DNA from: Owenia fusiformis
Lineage: Eukaryota; Annelida; Polychaeta; Sabellida; Oweniidae
Direction: 5' to 3'
DNA length: 64,000 bases
NCBI GenBank assembly: GCA_903813345.2
Contig: CAIIXF020000005.1
Coordinates: 16,867,375-16,931,374, forward strand
A model generated the notes under the pieces. It did no database searches. It had not been told where the DNA came from and was given only the letters and a program-made list of their open reading frames with translations. Below, in pieces: positions 1-12,619 of this stretch. The stretch's first letter is position 1, and each line of letters opens with the position of its first letter. Both the position numbers and the translations under genes were made by a program.

Positions 1-1783
1 ACAATAGAAATTTTTAATATAAGGCAATTAAATAGCATGAAGTATGGAAGCTGTAGATGGTAGAAAGGGATCAACTGTTGTATATTGCACTGGTCACCAT
101 ATCCTGTAGTTTTCTACTGTGGCTTACACACTGTCTCTGATTGTAGTAATGGTAACTCAGAGGGTGGATTGTACACTACTGACCTAGCACACATTGCCTT
201 TGTACAGAGGTAGGTAAACCCATATCTATCTCTCACACATGCGATAAAGGGCTGGGTCAAATATGAATTCTCCATTTCAAAACTGATTACATGAATGGGA
301 AGGGGGAGGGAGTTTTTTAATTAAAAATTTTGTGTTTTTTGTCTGCTAGGTTAAAACAAAAATGATATTTTGATCCAGCCCCAAGAGTAATTCTGACATT
401 ATTTTATGTCATACTAAGAGGAGGGAAAATCCCAGAGTTCAAAGATGACCTCAACTTTAATGGAGATTTATATAGAGGTGACCCTTATCGCTGATTGATC
501 AAATGACGTAGGAGATAACAAAAAAATGGTGGATTCAAAATTTTGTAAAAACACTTCGAATAAGATGTAAGGAACATGTTAACATCAATTTAAACATTAT
601 ATCGATGCATGGTACTAATATTGTTGAAATTGGGGCAAATTAAGGTGGTGAGAGATGGTCGTCTCTGGGGTTTTCCCTCCTTTTTGTCATACCTACATAC
701 TATATCATGTTCCTAGGTGGCCCAAAGCACACACTGCATCTCTGTTGTGAAGGCATGAATAAGATACTGATCCACCTGATAATGATAACAATACCATGTT
801 TACTAAAATATAGAGCATTTACTTGAAAATGACCTTATCATGTAGAAATGGAGATTTTGTTTCACAGTAAGTTATATTACGCCAGACCGAAGGCATATAT
901 TCAATGATACGGACATAACTGTTGTATTACATACTTTTTATATCATGGCTACGTTATATCAATGACGCCACGTGTCTGTGTGCGAGTGAAATTAAGAAGA
1001 AATGAAACATGACGTCCCGATGACGTCATAAGATTGTCATGGTAAAAGGTTTGGCGGCTATACAGGAATATATAGCCGACCTTCAGCTCCATTGACTTCA
1101 ATACAAATGCTTTGCTGGGTATGTCATACTGGTGGATATAGCCCGCTTACTTTCCTATTGACTTCCATACAAATGCTCTGCTATGTATGGAATGGAGTTC
1201 TATATTTTATGGTCATCAAGGGAATTGGTTGCACCTTCTATACACCACTAATTTGCCTCTATAAACAGAAAAATTGAAATGCCTTAAATATCAAATCTCC
1301 ATTTGAACATTGTAAAATGCGAAAAATAATTGGAAAACTTCGTTGTTACTTTTTTGAAAATGTTTATGGAACCAATTTCATTTCTAGGTGAGGCGATGAG
1401 TATTTTTGTCATTCCTGACTAATTCATACATATGTTAATCTGTTATACTACAGATTACTGATTTCTACAGCTAATTAACATTTGGGTGACCAAACTGTTT
1501 AAGTTTGTCATTCCCATTCAAGGAAAACCACTCATAAGATTTTCTTCAATTTCCAAAATGCCAAAGAACCATATCTTGTATGGCAAGTGGTTCAAGACAA
1601 TAATATCTTTGATCAGTAGTATTTCTGGACCATAGATAAGACATGGCTTTGTTAGGTAGAATTTTCTATAAGCTTATAAAGAGCCTTTTTATTTGAAAGA
1701 CATAATTTCCAAGACTATGTACAAAGTATTTTAAATTGTAGCTTGGTTTGCATTGTTTTAATGTTAAGGTCTTTATGTTGCAG
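1..1783. other. Intron or upstream flank of the first gene; no gene seen
   Basis: This AT-rich stretch ends in a splice acceptor at 1781-1783, so at least its right part is intron of the + strand gene whose exon follows. I see no exon with supported splice sites in it. Around 1083-1190 the phrase TTGACTTCxATACAAATGCT occurs twice, about 70 bp apart, which looks like a short decayed repeat. Confidence 0.5.
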
Positions 1784-4700
1784 ACAACAGTTGGAACGGT
1801 TGCCACGGAGACAGGGGGAATTGAACCGCTTGGCAACAAGTGGCCACACACAAATAGAACTGCCTGGGGTAGCCCCTAGTAACATTATAAACAACACAAG
1901 CAACAGTAGTAGTAACTCTAGTTCACAATATCTCTTGGCCAGGTTTGTATTCTGATGCTCTTATGCATGGTAATTTATAATAAGTTAATAATTAAGTCAT
2001 CTTTGGTTAATCAAAGATTCAACAATTCAATTTTCACACATGTTCTGAAAATCATAGTATCTCAACTTCATGTTTTTGTGTAAAAAAATCTGTCAATTTC
2101 ATTGGTATGAATTCTTATCTACCATTCTTCATAACTCTTCATAACTGTATTCTTGTATCACGTATATTGACACATCATTGTCAGTTAACCAACTAAAAAT
2201 TCATTTTTACCTCATCATTAATTTATTACCCAACTGTTGACTTGAACATCATGAGCTGAAATCACATGTTAACTCTTAGCAGTCTGCCGACAATTTATCT
2301 CGCAAAATCAGACATTCCCTGAGGTCTGCCGACGAGATAACTCGCACTTTAGGTACTTGGGGTTATGCTAAAGTTGATTTAGAAACAAAAAATATGCGTT
2401 GTGTTGATAAAACATACCCAACACTTGATGACCAGATCAAAAATATATTGTTTTGTAGTAGCCCAGTCAATAATGGCTCGATAGTTCGCGATCATATATA
2501 TTCTTAGATTTTTGGCACATAGACTAATATGGACATTCTAAAAATTTTGATCCGCATTGCCAAGCGCGGTTCGCACTCCTTCTTGGTGAAAATCCAAGAT
2601 GGCCGCCAAAATTGCCGACAATTATATAATATTCATTTGATAATTTTTTTCATTCCTTTTTTTCAATAAAATGTGGTTAATTAGTATATTTCAACATCAA
2701 TTTATAATAATTCTACCCTGAAAAATAGTTAGATTATCAAAAAAGAAGATTTTGGTTGTTCATTCCCCCCATTTTTAAGATTTCGTCCAAATTTTCGATA
2801 AATCATTAAAATATGTATATTTCATATATACTGTAGTACTGTACCTATCATATCTCCATCCTTTTTTCATCAGAATATATTAGGTTTGTATGTTTTAGTA
2901 GAAACTGATTCCTTTCCAAACAATATTTAGACAAATACATAATGAAGAATGTCTCCCATAGCGCCACCTATTGGTGAAATTGTCCAAAATCAAAACTGTG
3001 TTTTATAATATATTGAACTGTTGAAGGAAGCATGTAATAGTTTGGAGAGCCAAGATTTGATCTGTATCATGTACCATGCATAATAAAAAAATATTCTATA
3101 GTATTATTTTACAGTAGAATGCCAACTCTAAGATGTCAACCATATAAATTTTTTTTTGGGGGGAAATAGGGGGTATCATCTTATATAGGCCTAGTATTAC
3201 CATATTTAAACCCTTACTTTAGTCATTCTAATGAATACTCTCCATTGCAGGCACACAATGATGTGCTTACTAGAGTAGCCTTCAAGCTTGTACATGGTAC
3301 ATCTTCATGGGAAACACTGCTTCTGACAACCACACTTTACCAATGGTTGACTAGCATCAGCCATCTGCTTTAACCCTTTCACGACGATAGGCTCCATATG
3401 GAGCCCTATTATGTAATACCTTTCAGGACGATAGGCTCCTTTTGGCACCATTATTTTTATCTATATACATCAATGAAATGACAATATATCCAGTTCTATT
3501 CAGTATTTTTACACCAAATTTTGACAAGTTGTTCTAATGTGATAATCCTTACTAAAAATTGTATTTCAGTGATAAAATTCAGGGTATAGGTCCCGGGGCG
3601 TAGGTATTTTGCAGTTTTCCCCTTAAAACTGCTCTTACTTATCGGTCACCAGGGCCAACATTTTCCTCTTATATTCACGTCGGGAAAGGGTTAAGGTAGT
3701 CCTGTGTGGCTTCTGAGTGTTGTCTCTTGGCTCTGTTCTCCAGCCCCAGTTCTTTGGAGATGGAATGATACCCGGGGAATGATAGGACTTGGTTTGTTAA
3801 ACTGACCCCAGATATGCACACCTTGGTACAATGCTCCCTTGCAGTGTTGCATTAAGGCGTCAGCTGTTGGAGGAATGTGGTCAATAATGAAGTAGTCTTC
3901 TGTAAAAATGTATTCTTTCTTGCAGTGTTGATTGAGGTGTCATTGCTGAATTTATCATACAGCAACATAACATTAATAAAGGATCATCTATTAGACTGAG
4001 GAATGCATTCATCAGTTGTGAAAATGAGCTTCACCTGTCCCATGCTATAATTCTGCCCCTGCTTCCATGAAATCCAGGTGTAACTTGTCAATGAGTGGAA
4101 TAATGGCAGACATAGACTTTTTGAGGCCCAATGGAATTCGCCATTTCATGTGCTGCCAAGTACCTGAACTGTCTCCCCTTGTCGATTGTGTGCAAGGTTA
4201 TTTGTCTTTGGTGGATTGTTTTTGTGGATTGACACATGACATCCTGATCAAAGGTTGCGAGAAGTCTTTTTCGTTCATGAATAATTATATTGCTCACATT
4301 TGCAGTAAGGATTTGAAACAGTTCTCTCTTGTTTTACTCCAAGCACAAACAATCTTGCCAGTTTCTAGGTAGGGAATTTTCAGGATAAATATGCCTCCTT
4401 TTACTGTTTCCTCTCTTATTTCTTATACCAGACTCTAAACTGTTACATGTAGTTTCATAACTGTCCAAAACAATATCTAGATGGTATGATTTCGTTCATG
4501 TCATGTGCCTTGTTGTTTTAGTCAGTTTAGTTTCCCTTAATGAATTCACCAAGCACTGATTGGTGTGTTGCATTAAATTGGTTCATGTCACGGATATGAA
4601 CTGGTAGCCACCTTGACTAGTTTGTGTGATTGAGTATAAAAAGGCATGGCAACAACTCAGAAAGGGTATCTTTGTATAGGCTGAAGTTGCCCTCTCAAAA

Positions 4701-7423
4701 GTTTAAGATCCATTACCATCGACCAGAACTTAAATTGGGAAGAGCCATTCAGCTGGGACTGTTTTTTCACCCAGTCATCCAACTCAAACTGAGGTTATTC
4801 ATCGATATCACAGCACAAACAATGTGTCTCACAGGCTTTTTTGTCAAGAATATAAAAACTACAGGCAGAAATAAGATGTGCTCTGCAAGTTAGTGCGAGT
4901 TGGTTAACTTTGATAAAGGAATCAGCTGTACCAGATGTGGCTATGCCAGCTTGAGAGAGGGAGATTATCCATCCAGGGTTCTCTCATAGATTGCCAAAGA
5001 TGTGAAATGCTCCCATCTCAGTGTGTATTCCACCAAGTATCCTTATCAGCTTCGTTTTTTCTCCCATCTCTTGCCATTGTCCACTATAACTGCTTGAACA
5101 GTGCAAAGAGGGGCTGTTCGGCAGCAAGTACAGGTGTTTGGTCTGGGTTGATATAATTTGTTGACTTTATACACGTCAACATGAGAGACAATGAATATTA
5201 GACTTTAAACTGACTTCAATATAACTAAAATGAAGAAAATTGTAATACAGTTCTGTTATACTTCAGAGTGCAGAAACACACAGAAAATCAAGATGGGTGA
5301 CATGCCTCAATATATACCCACAAACCTTATCCCCACTTACATACCCCCTCCCCCTTCATATAACTCTCATTTCTACTTTCTACAACTTACATGTTGTTGA
5401 ATCTAGAAAGAGAAACGCTAACATTTTTATTCCAGATAACAGTTACTTAAGAATAAACAAATTGGGTCAGCATGAATAAAATAATAATAATTATTAATTT
5501 ATGTTTCAGTTTAATGCATATACCTATAGGTGGGGCTGCACAACACTCTTCTTTATTGGTTATAATGCAATATTTTAACAGATATATGTTGAATGTTATC
5601 ACTAAGCATTGATAAAATATAAACTTGTCAAATTTTATTGAAAAGAAGAAGTTAATAAGGAAATTGTTTATTATTTTGACGTTAATTTTGGTATAATTTT
5701 ACCAAAAGGTGGTGCTGTAAGAGCAATTTCTTATATTTATACTTAATAAAAAACTGTTTGGTGGGAATATTATTAAATAATAACTGAAGACACTAATTTA
5801 TCACATTTTATTGAAATAAAAGCAGAAAAAAAATTATCAAAAAAATATTCTTATTTGACGATTATTTTGGCGGCCATCTAGAATTTTAAGGAGTGAGAAT
5901 CATGCTTGGCAATGCGGATTGAGATCTTTAAAATATCCATATTAGTCTGTGTGCCGAAAATCTAACATTTTCATTACAGATAACAGTTATTTAAGAATAA
6001 GTAAATTGGGTCAGCATGAATAAAATAATAATCATTAATTTATGTTTCAGAGCAGTTCAATGCATATATACCTATAGGTAGGGCTGCCCAACACTCTTCT
6101 TTATTGATTATAATGAAATATTTTGACGGATATATGTTGAATATTATCAGTAAGCCTTGATAAAATATAAACTTGTCAAATTTTATTGAAAAGAAGCAGT
6201 GAATAAGGGAAATGTTTGTTATTTTGACGTCAATTTTGGTATAATTTTATCAAAAGATGGCGCTAGTAAATTATTTATATATTATTTCTTATGTTTATAC
6301 TTAATAAAAAATTCATTTGGTAGGAATATTATTAGATAATACCTGAAGACATTAATTTATCACATTTTATTGAAATAAAGGCAGTAAAAATAATTATCAA
6401 AAAAATATACATATTTGACGATAATTTTGGCGGCCATCTTGAATTTTCACCATGAAGGAGTGCGATTCGCGCTTGGCAATGCGGATCAAAATTTTTAGAA
6501 TGTCCATATTAGTCTGTGTGCCGAAAATCTAAGAATATATATGATCGCGAACTATCACCATGTTAGAAACCCATTAGTGATTTGACTATAGCCTAAAATT
6601 AAAAATTTAATGATTACTATGGTCAAATTGTCCATTTTGCCCAGACCAGGGCAGCAAATACTGGGATTTAGTTTTGACTGCTAAGAGTTAATTTTTGATT
6701 GTTTTTGCTAAAATATGTACATGTTATGCAATTCTAAATAAAAAAATATATAATATAAAGGTATCCATGTTGCTAAATACTTAACATCTTGATTGCATGA
6801 TAGCATAAAGCAATGCATTGGTAAGGTACTAAGAGACCATTTAAAATTGAACTATGAATGCTTTCCTATCGCTAAGTTCTGATGTGTCTAGTCATTACAG
6901 GGTGACAGAGCCAGAGTTAACAGAGAATGAGCGCCTAGCGACAGAAACTGACCGGGCAGATCGCAGTTTGTTTATACAAGAATTACTCTTGTCATCAATG
7001 ACAGAACACTTGCAGTTAAATGAGACCCAGTCTAGAAACAGTGTTAGCAGTAGCTCCAGTGCTACATCATTCAATGCTTCAGATACAGACTCAGCCTGGT
7101 TAACCCCAGATAGTAGCCTCCATAATTTGCCAACAGATGGAGCCACTGCTAGTGGTGGTCTACATAAAGAGGGCGCCAGTAGTGTTAGGCAAAAGAGCGT
7201 TTCAGGATCGGAACCGCCTAAAACCACCAAAGTTTCCACATCCACTCGGCCCAAAGTGAGTAGGTCAACTAGCAGTACTAATTCAGCAACACCTACGTCA
7301 ACGACGACGTCGTCATCAACACAGAGAGTGATGCCACCTAGTGGTAGAAGGCGTAATATGGTGAAAACTCTAGATAACAGTAAAAGATCCGAAAGAGAAC
7401 CCCCACCTCAGAAAACACAATAA
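1784..7423 (+). CDS. 3' end of an unidentified Ser/Thr-rich protein gene (two last exons)
   Basis: Two exons fit together. Exon 1784-1942 has acceptor TTGCAG and donor CCAG|GTTTGT. Exon 6901-7423 has acceptor TTACAG and ends at TAA 7421-7423. Both junctions are phase 2, and the joined codon AG|G gives Arg, so the frame runs on. The coded tail is about 227 residues. It starts with a basic stretch (RQQLERLPRRQGELNRL), passes through an Asn/Ser run, then a conserved-looking acidic/hydrophobic segment (DRADRSLFIQELLLSSM), and finishes in a long Ser/Thr-rich disordered tail with a basic end (RRRNMVKTL). I do not recognise the family. The segment around SLFIQELLLSSM is the only part that looks like a folded or binding motif. 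Upstream exons lie to the left of the window. The 4.96 kb intron is almost filled by a foldback element. Confidence 0.75.
3370..3694. mobile_element. piggyBac-type MITE with TTAA ends
   Basis: The left end reads TTAACCCTTTCACGACG and the right end is the reverse complement of TTAACCCTTTCCCGACG, giving a 17 bp terminal inverted repeat with one mismatch and TTAA at both sides. The leading CCCTTT resembles piggyBac termini. The phrase ACGATAGGCTCC occurs twice near the left end (3382 and 3429), a subterminal repeat. There is no coding capacity in 325 bp, so it would depend on a transposase from elsewhere. Confidence 0.75.
3700..4900 (-). pseudogene. Decayed repeat-encoded protein remnant
   Basis: Read on the minus strand, about 3790-3880 gives an open stretch with PPTADALMQHCKGALYQG followed by HIWGQ. 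It then shifts frame and continues as a Pro/Ser-rich segment. Upstream (toward 4900) there are further short open pieces broken by stops. This resembles, from memory, the C-terminal part of uncharacterised proteins encoded by repeats in marine invertebrates, but I cannot name a family. It is broken in several places and lies inside the 2269-6691 foldback, so it is probably the dead coding region of that element or of one nested in it. Confidence 0.35.
5420..6531 (+). repeat. Two-copy tandem duplication (about 0.55 kb unit)
   Basis: Unit 1 (about 5420-5966) and unit 2 (about 5967-6531) are direct repeats offset by about 544 bp. Both contain CAGATAACAGTTA, AAATTGGGTCAGCATGAATA, CCTATAGGTxGGGCTGC and end in GTGTGCCGAAAATCTAA. 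The end of each unit also matches, in inverted form, the left arm of the enclosing foldback near 2500-2630. Confidence 0.75.
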
Positions 7424-9456
7424 CATAAGATACCCTTGCATTTTGTTATAATGAATATTTTTAATGATAGTGTATTATATGGACTACTAAACAGGTTCTG
7501 GCTTTTTGTATATTTAAAGTAACTAAAGGATTATGTAAGCATTATGGCAACATATCCAAGGCATTGAATTATAAAGCAATGGTTCCACTGTGCTTTAATA
7601 GTATACACATTTATATTAGGTGTTTGTCGTTAATACTCAAAAAGCTGTCAGTTAAAAGGATGGGAAATGTACTATAATGGGATGATCTTAATACAACTCC
7701 GAGCTGAGTCCTGATAATTATGTAACAACATGTAATTTCACATCTTATGTTAAGTTTCAATGATAAATCTGTACTGTGATACCCTAGTATCAGGATGAAG
7801 GCATTATTTTGATTGATATATATATTGTTACTACTGAAGCCTCTAACTTAATATAAGTCTTGCATGGTGATGACTATCCCACCCAAAGATTTCAAGTAGG
7901 GATATAGACTGAGACACTGTTGGTCCATTCGTCAGTCCATATGCATGTCCAGATTGGGATAACTCAAATACCAGTTAATTGATTTGGTTAAAATCTAATA
8001 GGCCGATGCATTTTGGGATATGAGCTCCTATTCGAGAAGGAACATCTATTATGGGTCATGTCATGGTATTAGATTTTGCTAATAGGATATAAGATAATGC
8101 ATGTCTTGTTATATCTATCATGAACTGTTCAAAATGATGAGTGGTTTGATAAAATATGTTTTGTTAGGATCTACTACTCTGGGGCTGTTTTTCTAGTTAT
8201 AGTAACTCTTGTTGCTTGTAGGTTGGGTGTTGTGTTGTCACTGTCAGGTTGTGCAAATTCTATTATCCAGTTTTGCCCCATATGAAAGACTGTCAATCAA
8301 GAAACACTAAAATAGTATATAATAACTACTCAATATGCAGTATAACTAGTAACTACTCTTTCACTGCATGAACCTAAAATTTTTGAAAATTCCCTATTTT
8401 TAATGGAGCTAATTAGGGAAATTGACTTAATTAATGTTCCATTTAAGCAAAATACATAAAAAGTAAAATTTTATTAGAAAAAATGTCAATTCTTTTTGGA
8501 CGACCCTCATTACTTATTTATGTATTGTTAAAATAACATTCATCCTTTTATTGTGCAATATTGAAGTGACATGCCAGATACAGCCAACACAATCAAGTAA
8601 CTGATTGTTGGCTATGTTGTTTCAGTTTCTTTATGTCGCCACAAGAAGTTGTGAGATATTGTTATAGTCTCCAACCTTTTTGTGGATGGTGTTCTGCATT
8701 TGTTTGTTGGCATTCGGCATCTGTCACAAATGGTAGGTGGTGACATTTTGAATTTTAATGCCTGGTTTTGTCGTCATAATTGTCCATAAATCATTTCATT
8801 AGGATCAAGTCATCGATAAACCATGGAGATCTCTTAGTTGATTACCTTGACCCTCCTGGTAAATTGCTCCATCTCATATCATAATTAAAAGCTCATCTCA
8901 GTGAATCGCTGGGATTGTGAATAAGCCTAGTGATGAATAGTAAGTCATTTCAATATAAGCTTCTGTAATTGATAGACTTCTTAGCTGGGTCCTTAGGTTT
9001 TTTACACTCATTCATGCATTATTTTGAAGCAGTTTATTTGTCGATTAATAACTTTCTGTTATATGGCTTAGTAGTGGCGAAATATGTACACTATGCCTTT
9101 GTTAGTTCAGATCCTGACATTAGATTCATGTACTAGTCATTTTGTTGGGTAGGATATTTATATTTATTTGTTTTTATAAAACAAAGCTAGACTGCATGTT
9201 TAAGTTGCACTTTACAAAACATCTGTTTTGTAATATGAATCATGATTTTGGGAATTTTCTACTGACAAATTTTGTGTTATTTACCTCTCCTTTGTATTAA
9301 CAATCTAAAAGATAGTCTTTTGCTTTATGTACAGTAAAACCTGTTTAATATGAACACAGCTATTGAAATTGCTAGAAATACTCCCATCTGGATTATTAAC
9401 CCATCAAACAATGTTCAAGGGAACATAAAAAATGCCTCCATCCATTCATCTGGTGA
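7424..9456. other. 3' flank of the first gene; no further gene seen
   Basis: This follows the stop codon at 7423 and presumably starts as 3' untranslated sequence. I could not place a convincing polyadenylation signal. At 9331 the phrase CAGTAAAACCTGTTTAATAT resembles one terminus of a pogo/Tigger-type element, but no matching right end was found. Otherwise AT-rich without coding signal. Confidence 0.5.
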
Positions 9457-9458
9457 TA

Positions 9459-10240
9459 CAGGGTGGGCCAAAAAACGTCCATATTTTTGTTTATGCTACA
9501 AAGTTGTTGATATTACAGACAAATGTATAAACCATATATCATTGGAAAGACAATAGTTCATATCATATTAAGGAGTATTTGTCTTAATATATCATCTCAA
9601 TTACCACAGGGGTCAAAATCTTGATTTACCAATTGCTGAATACAGAATGTTATGAACTGACCAGACAGATACAACCCCTATGTTAGCTTTGGGATATAAT
9701 TGGTAATAAAGCCTAAATAATGTAGTGAAGTTTGTATGAAATAGTTGAATACTTACTCATTTTCAAGACATTTTGGACACAATGCCTATTTAAGGCTAAA
9801 AATATCATGAAATGGGCAATAATGATGTTGTGGAGGAAATAAGAGGAAATAATATAGATTTATTTCATTTTATGGGTTATGGCAAAATTTCAATTGGGTT
9901 TCTTTGCAAAATGTGTTTGAAGCAAATATCAATGTATCCATCAATCTGACTTTATAACGAACTACAATGCATAAAAAAATAGTCAAATCCAATACTTTTT
10001 CTTTGATTAAGCAATGTAATATTATGCAATACGCTCAAAACATATAGCAAAATCCTATTTTTGACTATTACTACCTCATGATACGAAAACTATCATGAAG
10101 TCACCAATACCCATTTATATTTTATGAACCATACATCATCTTGTTGGAAATTGAATTATCTTTCTAATGATGTATGATTTATTTATTTATCAGCAGCTAT
10201 TACAAAAATAAAGATATGGACGTTTATTGGGCCCACCCTG
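9459..10240. mobile_element. Mariner-type MITE, 782 bp
   Basis: The left terminus CAGGGTGGGCCAAAAAACGT is matched in inverted orientation by the right terminus ending GGGCCCACCCTG, with ATGGACGTTT also shared (about 26 bp inverted repeat with one or two differences). Both sides are flanked by TA (9457-9458 and 10241-10242), the Tc1/mariner target duplication. No transposase reading frame is present. Confidence 0.85.
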
Positions 10241-11865
10241 TAATTCAAACACTAGATTCACAAACACAATTTTTCATATTTTTATGGATATTCTCTGTTA
10301 AAACAGAAGTTCAGTTTGAAGGCTGATTTTCACAATTGCCACTGGTTTCAAATATGCAGCCATTTAATGTCAATTTTAAAGAGGATCAAAATTATGGCAG
10401 CCATTTTATATGTGCCTTGTTACATATTTCAAATGTTAATAAATACACATACTGTACTTATAAAGACGACAACTCTTCTTTTATAAATCAAAAGTAATGG
10501 AACAATTCTGTATGAGCAGCTCATGACACTGATATACATTATCCTTCCACAATATAACCTTTTTAAAAAATCGTGGCCATTTTATATTTCATCTAATATA
10601 ATGAGTTGAATATGATAGCTGGAAAAGTATTTCAGTTAGTTTTAATATCATATGCACTGATCTCCACAGGTTTTTTTCTCAAGTGGGTGCATCATTCTCA
10701 TTTTCAAGTGGGTGCAAATGGATTTTCAGGTGGGTGCACGCCTATTTTGAAAATATCAGGTGGTTGCATGCACCCTCTTGCTTTAATGCTGGGGAGATCA
10801 CTGATAGTGATATGTATTTAATACATACAAAATGGCTGTCACTAAAATCTTTGACAAGTAATTCCTAAAAATGGCTGCCATTTATGGGTCTTCCAGTTGA
10901 CAAGACATTCAATGAAATTTTGTCTTGATGTTGCCATTGTCGAATTTAGTTTAGAGAGGTGTTCCCCCAAGGCTAGAAAATGTTCTCTTATTGCTCACAG
11001 TCAGAGATTGGTTTATATTTTCAGGTTTCACGAAACAGAAATTGAAAGAATATTGTATTTATTAATATTTATCAGAATACAGGAGCCAGATCCTGAGTGA
11101 TACAACACACAAGGGGAGTCACATAGTCGATATTTACCCTTCCAATCCGTGTTATATTAAACCACTATAAAACATGTTTGCTTATATGTATAAAATTACA
11201 ATGTTACAAAATGAGATAAAAAATAAAACTTAAAAATATTAAATATATTCTGTATTTATATAAATTAACATCTTGGTACATAGAGTATAAATGAATATCC
11301 TCATATTTATTACACTTTATCAGGGGTTTCACAAGAATTTTTCACAACATGCTAAATAAATGAAAGCAACAGACAAAATTAATGGGAAATCATGAATTTA
11401 ACATGGAAACGTTGAGAAGTCCCTAAAAACAACAGGCAATTTTGTGAAAACAACTGGTGAAAATCACCTGTTGCCTGCTGCTAATGAAACCCCTGCTTTA
11501 TAAATATGGCACCATTTTGTGGAAGCTCATGCTGGGATGCCTTCAGCAGGTAATTCATTCACAAGTTACCAGCAATTTGGTTTAAGCATGAAGGTAAACT
11601 TATTGAAAACCCCTTATGATTTTCATCGTATTTTGCTGGTCATTTTCAAAAATAGGGCAAGTTGCAAAAGGATATGAAATTGAAAATTATATATTTCAAC
11701 AGCTTATAAATTAGGTTATGTTCCAAAGATAACCACAGAGAGGAAGTACATGTCTTTTTAAGTTCCAAGCCAAGTCAGTGTGTGCATAGGCATAAACCAA
11801 AGACATAAATAGCCTAATTTGCCCTGTTAGTAAATATTTAAAGGGTTACGCATACCTTAAGAAAT
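10241..11865. other. Intergenic, no gene seen
   Basis: This AT-rich region lies between two convergent genes. A short run of four imperfect copies of CAAGTGGGTGCA lies at about 10680-10770. No spliced coding sequence could be supported. Confidence 0.5.
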
Positions 11866-12225
11866 ATAGACCAAAGAGCAGGGGTAATATCGTCAAATAC
11901 TCCCCACAGGGCTAGGCACAAACGTTTTCCGAACGACCTGGGGAGTGAGGGGTTCGAAAGCTTTTGTGCCTACCCCTAAGGAGCGTATTCGACGATATTA
12001 CACCTGCTCTGAGGTCTATATTACGATTCGAACATGAAAACTCACCAAAATGGTTCAAATATTCATTTATGGTCTGCCATTACTACGGCCCGTAGCCATT
12101 ATGACGCCACACATTGCTCGTATTACCAGGGGTATTGTTCGCAATTATACCCCGGGTGAAATGTTGACTTTGTTCACAGTTTATAGAAGCATGAATGCAG
12201 TCATGTTCGAATCCAGTATAAATCC
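11866..12225 (+). repeat. Dispersed repeat family A, copy 1
   Basis: It shares long blocks with 47936-48222 and, inverted, with 56880-57300. The shared landmarks are ATATAGACxxAAGAGCAGGG, GGTCTATATTACGATTCGAA, CATGAAAACTCACC, ATACCCCGGGTGAAATG and CAGTCATGTTCGAAT. It includes a short internal inverted repeat (GTAATATCGTC... and ...GACGATATTAC) around the CTAGGCAxAAA phrase. No coding function is visible. Confidence 0.8.
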
Positions 12226-12430
12226 TGGTATTAGTCCAAAACGTGTTGTTTCATTTAATATATGGCATTTCATAATACCATGCTTTGTACTTATACTTGG
12301 TAGGTAAATCAAGATATCAAACAGAAGATCCCGAAACTTCACCAATAAAAGGTGAAATTGATTCATCAAAATAAAAATTTCCCTTTTGTAAATGAATGGC
12401 GATCAATACTACACTATCACTACATAAACT

Positions 12431-12507
12431 AACCAAACCCGTCTGGCCCAGTTATCTAGTAGATCTACGATATCGAGAGTAGATAACTGGGCCAGACGGG
12501 TTTGGTT
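12431..12507. repeat. Near-perfect hairpin (27 bp arms)
   Basis: The left arm begins AACCAAACCCGTCTGGCCCA at 12431 and is repeated exactly in inverted orientation at 12481-12507, with a 23 bp loop. It is a foldback MITE or a short structured sequence just beyond the 3' end of the minus-strand PLP enzyme gene. Confidence 0.85.
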
Positions 12508-12619
12508 ATACATAAACAAGCTGGGGTGTCTATAGTTTTATACACTGACCTCAACCTGCACACCAAAAACGATATGCGTTACCCTTTAAATATCACTCTC
12601 ATAACTCATAAGCAGATTT

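Larger units (their letters stand above)
2269..6691. mobile_element. Large TTAA-bounded foldback element inside an intron
   Basis: The ends are inverted copies of TTAACTCTTAGCAGTC (2269-2284 and 6676-6691), so both termini carry TTAA, the target duplication of piggyBac-type elements. Longer, diverged inverted arms continue inward. About 2470-2650 matches the reverse complement of about 6405-6590, including the phrases for GGCGGCCATCTTG and CTTGGCAATGCGGAT. The element holds a nested TTAA MITE (3370-3694), a decayed minus-strand coding remnant, and a tandem duplication near its right end. It lies wholly in the intron between 1942 and 6901. Confidence 0.6.

Noticed and set aside
1030-1280. 61-codon frame with two similar halves near 1092-1277
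   Set aside because: It comes from a duplicated non-coding phrase (TTGACTTCxATACAAATGCT), with no splice or homology support.
10897-11100. Possible terminal exon ending in EPDPE with an acceptor-like TTTTCAG at about 11024
   Set aside because: It would need a donor from the first gene, whose frame already ends with a natural stop at 7423, and the encoded segment is short and without domain signal.
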